DNA of 64,000 nt, taken from Thermohalobaculum sp039030715 (lineage in GTDB: Bacteria; Pseudomonadota; Alphaproteobacteria; Rhodobacterales; Rhodobacteraceae). Position numbers and translations under genes: made by a program. The stretch is from assembly GCA_039030715.1 (NCBI GenBank), contig JBCCDU010000005.1, positions 23,229 through 87,228 of the forward strand, given 5' to 3'. Positions 15,563 through 23,816 of this stretch are shown here, one piece after another. A model generated the notes under the pieces. It was not told the origin of the DNA. It did no database searches and saw only the letters and a list, made by a program, of their open reading frames with translations. Positions within the stretch are counted from its first letter, which is position 1; every line of letters begins with the position of its first letter.

Positions 15563-15588
15563 GGAGGGGCCACGGCCCCTCCTTCCTT
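15563..15588 (+). terminator. Rho-independent terminator of clpB
   Basis: GGAGGGGC-CACG-GCCCCTCC (15563-15582) followed by TTCCTT, seven bases after the clpB stop. The stem is perfect; the tail is only moderately T-rich. Confidence 0.8.
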
Positions 15589-15649
15589 GACACTACGGGC
15601 AAGCCAAGCGACCAAGCATCCAAACGCCTCATTTGATTTGGAGCTTTGG

Positions 15650-16453
15650 ATGCTGCCCCTCACCCACCTCTTCGACAGCTATCGCGCCGGGTTGGCGGTG
15701 ATCCTCGCCAACCTGAAACCCGTGTTGGTGATCGCAGCGGTGATATTTGCCATATCAATCTACTCGCTGCATCTCTTCGAGTCCGTATCGGGAGGCACCG
15801 CGACGGGATTTGCCGTGACCCAGATCATTCTGGCTATGGTATTATAACTCATTCTGATCTGCGCCGCAGTGCTGCTCTTCCATGCCACCTTTCTCGGCCA
15901 GGCACTCCGACGAGAAGTCACGACCTACCTCGACTGGCCGCGGTTCTGGCGCGTCACCTTTCGCATGTTGGGCATCACGTTGGTTGCCTCCTTGGCGTCA
16001 GTTGCGATGGCCACACCGTTTCTGGCGTTAGATTCCAACACATTAATGCAAGACTCCATAGTTTGGCTAGTCGACATGATTTCAAATCTCGTTCCCTTTC
16101 TGGTTGTCGCCTGGATGGGGCTGCGCATTCCACATATGGTGGCGCGACCGACACAACGTGAGCTTCCGCCCCGGCTGCAGGGAAGCCAACCCTTTCGCGT
16201 TGCACTGATACAATTGATCTGCGGACCCGGCTTGTTGTTGAGCATCTATGACACGCTTAGATTCAGTCTCACTCCCAGCGATCCTTCGGAGTCACCCGAG
16301 GTAGCACTGAACCTGCAATGGGCATTCGACCAGTTCATTGCAACGGGGCTCTATATCGTATCGGCCGCCATGACCGCCGCCATTCTGTCGGACACCTATC
16401 TGCGGTTTTCGGGTGACGACGGGGACGCTCAAATCGCGGTAGATCCGAGTTAA
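15650..16453 (+). pseudogene. Multi-span membrane protein gene interrupted by an in-frame TAA
   Basis: Starting at ATG 15650 (MLPLTHLFDSYRAGLAVI, ribosome site GGAG at 15639), the frame encodes one transmembrane helix, then reaches TAA at 15845-15847 inside the second helix (IILAMVL, stop, LILICAAVLLFHATFLG) and continues in the same frame without interruption to 16453. The full product would be about 267 residues with several hydrophobic spans. The helix reads naturally across the stop, so a single nonsense change in an otherwise intact gene is the simplest reading; a sequencing error, or restart at 15869, are alternatives. I recognise no family. Confidence 0.7.
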
Positions 16454-16463
16454 CGGACAAATC

Positions 16464-16520
16464 TGTCGATTTTGTCGAGTCGTCTGTCGCGCCGCCTGTC
16501 GCGTCATATGTCGCGCCGGA
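16464..16520. repeat. Short tandem TGTCGCG repeats, 12-base period
   Basis: TGTCG begins at 16464, 16473, 16485, 16497 and 16509; the last three head 12-base units TGTCGCGCCGCC, TGTCGCGTCATA and TGTCGCGCCGGA. The tract lies in the gap between the broken membrane gene and the DUF962 gene. Confidence 0.6.
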
Positions 16521-16614
16521 TCCTCCGACGCTACGTCACCTGCCAGACAGCCTGGAACGATGCTTGCGCCGCCCCATACCGCCCGGTATTTTCTGGCGCA
16601 AACGGGAGGATATC

Positions 16615-17091
16615 ATGGCCGATCTCACCAATGCGCGCACCATCGACCGCCTGCTCGCCGAGTATGGCGAAAGCCATCAGAACGAAACCAACAAGGCGGT
16701 TCACTGGGTCTGCGTACCGGTGATCGTCTGGACAGTGATTGCGCTTTTCTGGAGCCTGCCGAGCCCCTTCGGTGTCTGGTGGATCAACTGGGCAACCCTC
16801 CTGCTGGCGGCGTCGCTGATCTACTACGTGATCCTCTCGCCCGCGCTGGCCGTGGGGTTTGCGGCCTTTGCGGCGGCCTGCATCTATCTGATCGTGATCT
16901 ACGAGGCGTCCTGGCCCCTGCCCCTCTGGCAATTCGCCATCGGGATCTTTGTGCTCGCCTGGATCGGGCAGTTCTGGGGGCACAAGGTCGAGGGGAAGAA
17001 ACCCAGCTTTCTCAAGGACGTGCAGTTCCTGATGATCGGCCCGGCCTGGCTGATGAGCTTTCTCTATCGCAGGCTGGGCATCCCGTACTGA
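16615..17091 (+). CDS. Mpo1-like (DUF962) membrane protein
   Basis: Start at 16615 (MADLTNARTIDRLLAEYG) behind GGGAGG. The 158-residue product has the DUF962 layout: N-terminal HxxxNxxxHWVCVP motif (YGESHQNETNKAVHWVCVP), four hydrophobic spans, and the second His motif IGQFWGHKVEGKKPSF near residue 120. The yeast member, Mpo1, is an iron-dependent dioxygenase that shortens 2-hydroxy fatty acids; the conserved His residues are the likely metal ligands here too. The C-terminal IGPAWLMSFLYRRLG is also typical. Single gene without an obvious operon partner. Confidence 0.88.
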   Translation: MADLTNARTIDRLLAEYGESHQNETNKAVHWVCVPVIVWTVIALFWSLPSPFGVWWINWATLLLAASLIYYVILSPALAVGFAAFAAACIYLIVIYEASWPLPLWQFAIGIFVLAWIGQFWGHKVEGKKPSFLKDVQFLMIGPAWLMSFLYRRLGIPY

Positions 17092-17113
17092 TCGAGACGC
17101 CTGTTCGGTGCGC

Positions 17114-17473
17114 CTACTCGGTCGCGCTGGCGATCTGCGTGCTGTCGACCGAAGCGTGAACCCGGTGATCCACCCGCCAGAAGCGATAGACCACGCCGTC
17201 CAGCGTAACCTCGTGCGAGGAGCCATCGGCAAGCGTCATGCGCTCGCGCAGGGGCCCACGCGGTCCTGCGAATGTGGCGTAGACATCGAAGGCACTGGTC
17301 GGGTCCTCGATCACCGCATCCGTCGGGTCGATGTAATAGACCATGTCCACCCCGTTCTGGTGCAGGCTGCCGGCCATGAAGGGGTAGGATACGCGCGTCT
17401 CCTCGGCCTGGACCGCCGAAAAAGCGGCAACGACGAGCATGAGCGCACTGAAGGCAAAAGCGTAGCGATACAT
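17114..17473 (-). CDS. Periplasmic hypothetical protein
   Basis: A 119-residue product with a clear signal peptide (MYRYAFAFSALMLVVAAFSA, cleavage after VQA at residue 23). The mature domain is beta-rich (GVDMVYYIDPTDAVIED, TLADGSSHEVTLDGVVYRFW). GGAG lies eight bases before ATG 17473. I know no family for it. It converges on the DUF962 gene, 22 bases away, and diverges from the glutamate-synthase-like gene, sharing its promoter region. Confidence 0.6.
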   Translation of the reverse strand: MYRYAFAFSALMLVVAAFSAVQAEETRVSYPFMAGSLHQNGVDMVYYIDPTDAVIEDPTSAFDVYATFAGPRGPLRERMTLADGSSHEVTLDGVVYRFWRVDHRVHASVDSTQIASATE

Positions 17474-17569
17474 TTTTTATCTCCTAGATGCCCTAGATGG
17501 GAATTCATGGTGGCATCACCAGACATCTCACATTTAAGTGCGCCCGAATCGGGTCGCGTTTCTGTGACG

Positions 17570-17596
17570 TCTCTCACATCCCGTGCATTTTCCGTG
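17570..17596 (+). promoter_or_regulatory. Direct-repeat motif CCGTGCA-TTTT-CCGTG with CTCACA
   Basis: Upstream of the gene at 17652, CTCACATC is followed by CCGTGCA-TTTT-CCGTG (17581-17596), a direct repeat with an 11-base period. A near-identical arrangement, CTCACAGATCG then CCGTGCA-ATTC-CCGTG, lies upstream of the eCIS regulator (27423-27449). Confidence 0.4.
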
Positions 17597-17651
17597 CAGT
17601 CAGCGCATGGTGAGCGCGCCGAAGCTCTGATCCGGAAAGGAGAATAACCCC

Positions 17652-19163
17652 ATGATCTTTATGGATTTTGTCGCAACCAGCCTGCAGTTTCTTGCGGCGC
17701 TTTTCGTGACAGCCATCGGGATCGGCGTGCTGGCCCTGCTCGCGATGTTTGTGATCGACCGGATGCAGGTGGCCGATGCGGTGCGGCGCAATTATCCCGT
17801 GCTGGGCCGGTTTCGCCACATCTTCACCGAGCTGGGGGAGTTCTTTCGCCAGTATTTTTTCGCCATGGATCGCGAGGAACTGCCCTTCAACCGGGCACAG
17901 CGCGACTGGATCGGGCGGGCGGCCTCGGGCAAGGGCAACACCATTGCTTTCGGCTCGACCCGCAACCTGGGACTGCCGGGAACCGCGATCTTTGCCAACA
18001 CCGCCTTTCCGGTGCTGGACGAGGATGTGGCGGCGACCGAAACGCGGATCATCGGGCCGACCGCGCGCCATCCTTACGCGGCACCCAGCTTCTTCAACAT
18101 TTCCGGCATGAGCTTCGGCGCCCTGTCCCGCCCTGCGGTGAAGGCGTTGAGCCGGGGCGCATCCGAGGCCGGGATCTGGATGAACACCGGCGAAGGCGGC
18201 CTAAGCGACTGGCATCTGGAGGGGAATTGCGACCTGGTCTTTCAGATCGGGACGGCGAAATACGGCGTGCGCGATGCGAATGGCGCCCTCTCCGACGAGC
18301 ATTTGCGCATCGTCGCCGCCCATCCCCAGATCAAGATGTTCGAACTGAAGATGAGCCAGGGTGCAAAACCCGGCAAGGGCGGCATTCTTCCCGCCCAGAA
18401 GGTGACGCCGAAAATCGCCGAAATCCGCGGCATCCCGGTCGGTCATGCCTCGATCAGCCCGAATCGGCATCCGGAGATCGCCAATATCGACGACCTGCTC
18501 GACATGACTACGCGCATTCGGGAGGTCACGGGAAAACCCTGCGGTTTCAAATCGGTAATCGGTAGTTTTGACTGGCTGGAGGAGCTTTGCACCCGCATCC
18601 ACGCGCGTGGGCTGGAGGATGCACCCGACTTCATCGCGGTGGACAGCGGCGATGGCGGCACCGGTGCTGCCCCGATGCCGTTGATGGACAATGTGGGCCT
18701 CACGATCCGCGAGGCGCTGCCGCTCGTCTCGGACATCCTGCACCGGCACGGGCTGCGCGAGCGGATCCGTCTGATCGCCTCGGGCAAACTGATCAACCCG
18801 ACAGATGTGGCCTGGGCGCTGGCGACGGGCGCCGATTTCGTGACCTCCGCCCGGGGCTTTATGTTCTCGCTCGGCTGCATTCAGGCGCTGAAATGCAATC
18901 GCAACACCTGCCCGACCGGCATCACCACCCATAATCCGCGCTTTCAGAAAGGACTGGTCCCGCGAGAGAAATACCGGAAAGTGGCGGAATACGCGAAATC
19001 GGTGATCCACGAAGTCGAGATGATCGCCCATAGCTGCGGCGCGGCGGAGCCACGCGGTCTGCGCCGCCACCATGTGCGGATCGTGCAGGAAAACGGCCGC
19101 TCCATCCCGATGGACAAGCTGTTTCCGCGTCCGGAGGAGACCGGCGAGCCCGCTCTCAGATGA
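17652..19163 (+). CDS. FMN-binding glutamate synthase family protein
   Basis: A 503-residue protein related to the synthase (FMN/3Fe-4S) half of glutamate synthase, without the amidotransferase domain. Residues 5-36 form one transmembrane helix, so it is membrane-anchored. The barrel shows SFGALSRPAVKALSRGA, NTGEGGLSDWH, ELKMSQGAKPGKGGILP (FMN site), DSGDGGTGAAP and the cluster cysteines C409, C415 and C420 (GCIQALKCNRNTCPTGI). Such stand-alone proteins are widespread and their electron donor and substrate are not settled; glutamate synthesis from this protein alone should not be assumed. GAAAGGAG lies just before the start. It overlaps the VOC gene tail to tail by eight bases. Confidence 0.88.
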   Translation: MIFMDFVATSLQFLAALFVTAIGIGVLALLAMFVIDRMQVADAVRRNYPVLGRFRHIFTELGEFFRQYFFAMDREELPFNRAQRDWIGRAASGKGNTIAFGSTRNLGLPGTAIFANTAFPVLDEDVAATETRIIGPTARHPYAAPSFFNISGMSFGALSRPAVKALSRGASEAGIWMNTGEGGLSDWHLEGNCDLVFQIGTAKYGVRDANGALSDEHLRIVAAHPQIKMFELKMSQGAKPGKGGILPAQKVTPKIAEIRGIPVGHASISPNRHPEIANIDDLLDMTTRIREVTGKPCGFKSVIGSFDWLEELCTRIHARGLEDAPDFIAVDSGDGGTGAAPMPLMDNVGLTIREALPLVSDILHRHGLRERIRLIASGKLINPTDVAWALATGADFVTSARGFMFSLGCIQALKCNRNTCPTGITTHNPRFQKGLVPREKYRKVAEYAKSVIHEVEMIAHSCGAAEPRGLRRHHVRIVQENGRSIPMDKLFPRPEETGEPALR

Positions 19164-19968
19164 TGAACATCCCGAAGGCATCCCGGGGCCCGATCCGTTC
19201 GCGGTTCGGCCCCTTCAATGCGATCCCAGTCAACCCCGGCGCCTCGGATACGGGGAACCCGCTGGCCGCCGCAATGGCGTCCGGGGTCAGGGCATAGAGC
19301 ACCTGATCATTGGCAAGACGCAAGGCAAGGCCACCCTCCACGCGCTCGGCTTCGGCGCCGGTCAATGCCTGTAGATGCGCCCGATGCGGCGCAGGCTCGG
19401 CCAGTGCCAGATAGGCTGCGGCAATCCCCGAAGCGCCGTTGGCGTGGCGCTGGAAGCCCGGTTTCCAGAAATTCTCCGGGAATCTGTTGTGGCAGGTGAA
19501 GAAGGCCGGCCCCGGCGCGCCGGGCAGCGTGGCGAAGGCCAGGCTGAACGCGACCTCCACCTCTGAGCCGTTGGGCAGAACCGCCTTGCGCCCAAAGTCG
19601 AACGGCGCGTAACCGCCCAGACCCGCCGCCGAAAATCCGGCCACATCCGCCGCCTGGTCCTGCCCGGTGAAAACCAGCATCGACATGCCTTCACGGCGCG
19701 CCAGAAACTCCTTGTTATGCGCACCGAAGCCAAAGAACGGCGGCACGGCCTCGGCATCGTGCGGCGCCATGCTTTGCGGCCGGTCCACCTCCAGCATCTC
19801 GATGAAACTGCGATCCGCGAACTGCGCGAGGCGGTTCGCCGTTCCCATGTGGTCGGGATGCGAGGCCCGCGGCGTCAGCGTAAAACCCAAAGCGGCATAG
19901 CGCGCCGCCGCCTGATCCAGCGCGCGAACGGCCAGCACGATATGATCGATTGCTCGAAGCCCTGCCAT
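19156..19968 (-). CDS. VOC-fold (glyoxalase-like) protein
   Basis: Start chosen at 19968 (MAGLRAIDHIVLAVRALDQA) behind AGAGGGG. The 270-residue product carries the vicinal-oxygen-chelate fold: IDHIVLAVRALDQAAARYAALGF as first module with metal His, then a second half of GAEVE-type strands (PNGSEVEVAFSLAF, FFTCHNRFPENFW). It resembles the Glyoxalase_3 family, whose members are metal-dependent lyases or dioxygenases of unknown substrate. Converges with the glutamate-synthase-like gene and diverges from the response regulator. Confidence 0.8.
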   Translation of the reverse strand: MAGLRAIDHIVLAVRALDQAAARYAALGFTLTPRASHPDHMGTANRLAQFADRSFIEMLEVDRPQSMAPHDAEAVPPFFGFGAHNKEFLARREGMSMLVFTGQDQAADVAGFSAAGLGGYAPFDFGRKAVLPNGSEVEVAFSLAFATLPGAPGPAFFTCHNRFPENFWKPGFQRHANGASGIAAAYLALAEPAPHRAHLQALTGAEAERVEGGLALRLANDQVLYALTPDAIAAASGFPVSEAPGLTGIALKGPNRERIGPRDAFGMFII

Positions 19969-20097
19969 GATAACCCCTCTCTGACCGCCACTTGCAACTG
20001 GAAACGGAAAAATATCCGCTGGTTTCAACATCACTTAACCAAGCATAAGGATACACGCGTCATGGTGATCCCGCTTGCATTGGGGATGGAGAAGACC

Positions 20098-20796
20098 ATG
20101 GCGTCGGAACTCGCACTGATCAACGACTATGTCGACAACCACGCCCGTGGCGGCGCAGGCAGGGGTGTTCAGTGCCTGCTGGTCGATGACAACCGGTTCG
20201 ACCGCTACAATGTGCGCTATGCGGCAGAGCGTGCGGGCCTCACACTGGCGTTCACCGACGCGGCGACGGCGGCAGCAGCGCGAGAGCTTATCCGCAACGA
20301 GTCCTTCGGCCTGATCATTCTCGATCAGAACCTGCCCGATGGCGCGGGTCTCGATCTGGCGCTGGAAGCCTCGATCAGTGTGCTGAATGCCAATGCCCCG
20401 ATGATCATGCTGACCGGGCTGGACGATTCCGCCCTGGCACTCGGCGCGCAGGAGGCAGGTTGCGTCGAATTCCTAACCAAGAACAGCCTCAACGGCACCA
20501 GCTTCGCAGCGGCGCTGCGCCGGGCACTGGACAAGTCCATGGGCTCGGTCGATGCCAGCGAATTCCCGGCTGCCAGCGACGCGTTTGAAATGATGCTGGA
20601 AGGCTTTGGCGAACTTTATCTGGCACAGACCATCAAACCGGTGCTTGGACGCATGCTCTACCTGACCGCGCAGTTGCACGAGCATGAAGGGCCGATGGGC
20701 CGCAGCCAATCCCGCGCCGCATTGGCCGAGCTCGACATGCTGGCCAAGCGCCTCTGGGTCCAGCTCGACAATCAGGAAGATACGCGCATCAATTGA
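20098..20796 (+). CDS. Response regulator receiver protein
   Basis: ATG 20098 is preferred because GGAGAAG ends three bases before it; ATG 20086 and 20062 are in-frame alternatives. Residues 22-142 form a complete receiver domain: acidic pair D30-D31 (LLVDDNRFDR), phosphoacceptor D76 (IILDQNLPDG), T106 (MLTGLDD) and K128 (FLTKNS). The remaining 90 residues are helical and are not a DNA-binding or enzymatic output domain I recognise, so it may act by protein contact or as a phosphorelay intermediate. No histidine kinase is adjacent. Confidence 0.85.
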   Translation: MASELALINDYVDNHARGGAGRGVQCLLVDDNRFDRYNVRYAAERAGLTLAFTDAATAAAARELIRNESFGLIILDQNLPDGAGLDLALEASISVLNANAPMIMLTGLDDSALALGAQEAGCVEFLTKNSLNGTSFAAALRRALDKSMGSVDASEFPAASDAFEMMLEGFGELYLAQTIKPVLGRMLYLTAQLHEHEGPMGRSQSRAALAELDMLAKRLWVQLDNQEDTRIN

Positions 20797-20974
20797 CGCG
20801 CAACACACTCCCTCTGCTCCACAGCCCTGCACGTCGACCCAGATGATGGGTTGATAACTGTCCCATTTCGGCGCAGCCTTGTTTCGATAGACCCTTGCCC
20901 CGCCCCTCCATGGCGGCGGAGGCATTCGCGGTCAGGCCGATCCGGCTGCACAACACGGACAGAGGAGTAAGCTG

Positions 20975-22588
20975 ATGGATATCAAGCGTAGACTGATGGC
21001 GTTGGGGCTGGGCGTGACCCTTGCGATGCCGCTGAGCCTTGCGGCACCAGGCGATGTGCAGGCGGAAACGCCCCCCAATATTCTGGTGATCGCCAACCGG
21101 ATCGACGACATCACCTCTCTGGATCCGCAGGAAAGCTTCGAGTTCGCGGGCTCGGACGTTTTGAACAACCTCTACGGCTCGCTGGTCACGTTCGATCCCA
21201 AGGATCTCTCCAGCGGCTATCAGCCTGACATCGCGGAAAGCTGGACGGTCAGCGAGGATGGTCGGGTGTTCACCTTCAAGATCCGCCAGGGGCTGACCTT
21301 CACCTCCGGCAACGCAGTAACAGCAAAGGATGTCGAGTTCTCGCTGCGGCGCGCCGTGGCCATGAACAAGACGCCGAGCTTCATTCTGACGCAATTTGGC
21401 TTCACCCCGGACAATATCGGCGAGACGCTGGTGGCACTCGATGACAGCACCTTCCAGCTCACCACCGACAAGAAATACGCGACCTCCTTCGTGCTGAACT
21501 GCCTGACGGCCACCATCGCATATATCGTAGACGCGGAAACGGTGAAAGCGCAGGAGGTGGATGGCGACTGGGGCAATACGTGGCTGAAAACCAACTCCGC
21601 CGGCTCGGGCGCCTACAGCCTGGTGAACTGGAAGCCGAACGAGAGCTATACCCTGAACGCCAACCCCGATTTCTGGCGCGGAGCGCCCGCGATGAGCCGG
21701 GTGATCGTGCGCCATATCGATGAGAGCGCGACCCAGCGTTTGCTGCTGGAGAAGGGCGACGTGGATATCGCCCGCAATCTCAGCCCCGAGGATGTCGCGG
21801 CGGTCGAAGCCAATCCCGATCTGGCGGTCGACAGCGATCTGCGCGGGCGAATCATGTACTTCTCGATGAATCAGCAGCACCCAATCCTGTCCAAGCCGCA
21901 GGTGCGCCAGGCGCTGAAATATCTGGCGGACTATGACGGCATGGCTGGCAGCTTTCTGAACGGGCAATACACCGTGCATCAGGCCTTCCTGCCGCTGACC
22001 TATATGGGCGAGTTGAAGGACAAACCCTATGCCCTGAATATCGAGAAGGCCAAAGCGCTGCTGACCGAGGCGGGCCACGCCGACGGCTTCGATCTGGAGA
22101 TCATCGTGCGCACCGCGCAAGAGCGGATCGAGATCGCGCAGAGCCTGCAGAACAGCTTCAAGCAGGCCGGCATAAATGTCTCGATCACCCAAGGCACCGG
22201 CAAGCAGACACTCGCGAAGTATCGCGCGCGCGAGTTCGACATCTATGTCGGCGCCTGGGGACCGGACTATCCCGACCCGCATACCAATGCCGATACCTTC
22301 GCCCACAACCCCGATAACCGACAGGAGGCGAACCTGACCGGCAAACTGGCCTGGCGCAACGGCTGGGACATCCCGCAGATGACGGCCGCAACCTCGGCCG
22401 CGGTGGAGGAACTGGATGCAGCCAAACGCGCTCAGATGTATGTCGATATCCAGCGCGAACACCAGCAGACCTCGCCCTTCGCGCCGATGTTCCAGAAGAT
22501 CGAACAGATCGGGCGCCGTGCGAATGTTCAGGGCTTCGTGACAGGCTCGGCTATCACGGCGGCCTATTACTGGACCGTCACGAAGTAA
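20975..22588 (+). CDS. Peptide-type ABC transporter solute-binding protein (family 5)
   Basis: A 537-residue periplasmic binding protein with a Sec signal peptide (LMALGLGVTLAMPLSLAAPG, cleaved near residue 30). Family 5 marks: DDITSLDPQESFEF at the start of the mature part, YQPDIAESWTVSEDGRVFTF, and FTSGNAVTAKDVEFSLRR. Such proteins deliver di- or oligopeptides, nickel or opines to DppB/C-type permeases. It heads an operon with two permeases, two ATPases and a dipeptidase, so small peptides are the likely cargo. GAGGAG lies nine bases before the start. Confidence 0.93.
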   Translation: MDIKRRLMALGLGVTLAMPLSLAAPGDVQAETPPNILVIANRIDDITSLDPQESFEFAGSDVLNNLYGSLVTFDPKDLSSGYQPDIAESWTVSEDGRVFTFKIRQGLTFTSGNAVTAKDVEFSLRRAVAMNKTPSFILTQFGFTPDNIGETLVALDDSTFQLTTDKKYATSFVLNCLTATIAYIVDAETVKAQEVDGDWGNTWLKTNSAGSGAYSLVNWKPNESYTLNANPDFWRGAPAMSRVIVRHIDESATQRLLLEKGDVDIARNLSPEDVAAVEANPDLAVDSDLRGRIMYFSMNQQHPILSKPQVRQALKYLADYDGMAGSFLNGQYTVHQAFLPLTYMGELKDKPYALNIEKAKALLTEAGHADGFDLEIIVRTAQERIEIAQSLQNSFKQAGINVSITQGTGKQTLAKYRAREFDIYVGAWGPDYPDPHTNADTFAHNPDNRQEANLTGKLAWRNGWDIPQMTAATSAAVEELDAAKRAQMYVDIQREHQQTSPFAPMFQKIEQIGRRANVQGFVTGSAITAAYYWTVTK

Positions 22589-22624
22589 GCCGGGGATGTG
22601 CTCCGCTCGCCAAAAGCGCTTTGA

Positions 22625-22692
22625 TGTCCCGGTCTTGTCCCCGGACCTCGGGCGCAGCAGTGAGGCAGAGGTCCCGGGTCAAGACCGGGACA
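22625..22692. repeat. Long imperfect inverted repeat
   Basis: Two 25-base arms (22625-22649 and 22668-22692) pair with only two mismatches around an 18-base loop; the outer 13 bases of each arm, TGTCCCGGTCTTG, pair perfectly. It lies between the binding-protein and first permease genes, where a hairpin would lower read-through and protect the upstream mRNA, giving an excess of binding protein. The arms look like a dispersed intergenic repeat. Confidence 0.85.
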
Positions 22693-22714
22693 GCTCCGTC
22701 TGCCTTGCAAGCGG

Positions 22715-23803
22715 ATGAGCGACGCATCCAGGCAGACCGCCGGTGGATATGGTGCGCCTGGCGCTGGCGGACACAGCTATCTCGCGCGGATGAAACGGCG
22801 CGGCCGGGGGCTCTTCGGCGCGCTGACATCGGTGATCGTCACCATGATCGGCCTGCTGTTCGTCACCTTCGTAATTGGCCGCGTGATGCCGATCGATCCG
22901 GTGCTTGCGGTGGTGGGGGAACGCGCCAGCCCGGAATACTATCAAGAGGTCTACGAGAGGATGGGCCTCGACCAGCCCATCCTGATCCAGTTCGGCTATT
23001 TCCTCGGCGATGTCGTGCAGGGCGATTTTGGCACCTCGACCCTCACCGCGCGTCCGGTGGCCGAGGATATCGCGCGGGTTTTCCCTGCAACGCTAGAGCT
23101 TGCCACCCTCGGCGTCCTGATCGGCATCCTGTTCGGCGTTCCGATGGGTGTGATGGCCGCCGTGCATCAGGGCCGCTGGCCGGATCAGGTGGTGCGGGTC
23201 TTTGGCCTCTTCGGCTATTCCATGCCAATCTTCTGGATCGCACTGATCGGGCTGATGATCTTCTATGGCAAGCTTGGCTGGGTCGGCGGGCCGGGGCGGC
23301 TGGATGTGTTCTATCAGGACATCATCCCGCCCGTGACTGGCATGATCCTGATCGACAGCCTGCTGGCGGGCGACATCACGATCTTCTGGAACGCGGTCAG
23401 TCATATCGTGCTGCCAGCCTCGATCCTCGGCTATTTCTCGCTCGCCTATATCAGCCGCATGACGCGGAGCTTCATGATTGAGGAACTGGGTAAGGAATAC
23501 ATCACCACCGCCCGTGTGAAGGGCCTATCCGAGGGAGCGGTCGTCTGGCGCCATGCGCTGGGCAATGTGGCGATCCCGCTGATCACGGTGATCGCGCTCT
23601 CCTATGCCAATCTGCTGGAGGGATCGGTGCTGACCGAAACGATCTTCGCCTGGCCAGGTCTCGGCCAATACATCGCCACGGCGCTGCTCAGCGCCGATAT
23701 GAACGCGGTGCTGGGGGGTACGGTGGTGGTCGGCCTGGTCTTCGTTGGCCTCAATATGCTGTCGGATGTGCTCTACCGCATCGTCGATCCGCGCAGCCGA
23801 TGA
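22715..23803 (+). CDS. Peptide ABC transporter permease, DppB/OppB type
   Basis: A 362-residue inner-membrane permease. It begins with a 25-residue polar tail, a long first helix (GALTSVIVTMIGLLFVTFVI), the periplasmic segment with GLDQPILIQFGYFLGDVVQGDFG, typical of DppB, and five further helices. The cytoplasmic coupling loop is EYITTARVKGLSEGAVVWRHA, the EAA motif that docks onto the ATPases, and the end is LSDVLYRIVDPRSR as in most DppB proteins. It pairs with the second permease 13 bases downstream. Confidence 0.93.
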   Translation: MSDASRQTAGGYGAPGAGGHSYLARMKRRGRGLFGALTSVIVTMIGLLFVTFVIGRVMPIDPVLAVVGERASPEYYQEVYERMGLDQPILIQFGYFLGDVVQGDFGTSTLTARPVAEDIARVFPATLELATLGVLIGILFGVPMGVMAAVHQGRWPDQVVRVFGLFGYSMPIFWIALIGLMIFYGKLGWVGGPGRLDVFYQDIIPPVTGMILIDSLLAGDITIFWNAVSHIVLPASILGYFSLAYISRMTRSFMIEELGKEYITTARVKGLSEGAVVWRHALGNVAIPLITVIALSYANLLEGSVLTETIFAWPGLGQYIATALLSADMNAVLGGTVVVGLVFVGLNMLSDVLYRIVDPRSR

Positions 23804-23816
23804 AGGAGGCTGGTAG

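Noticed and set aside
20789..22462. A 557-codon minus-strand open frame opposite the solute-binding protein gene
   Set aside because: The plus-strand product is a full family 5 binding protein with signal peptide; the opposite frame is a shadow.
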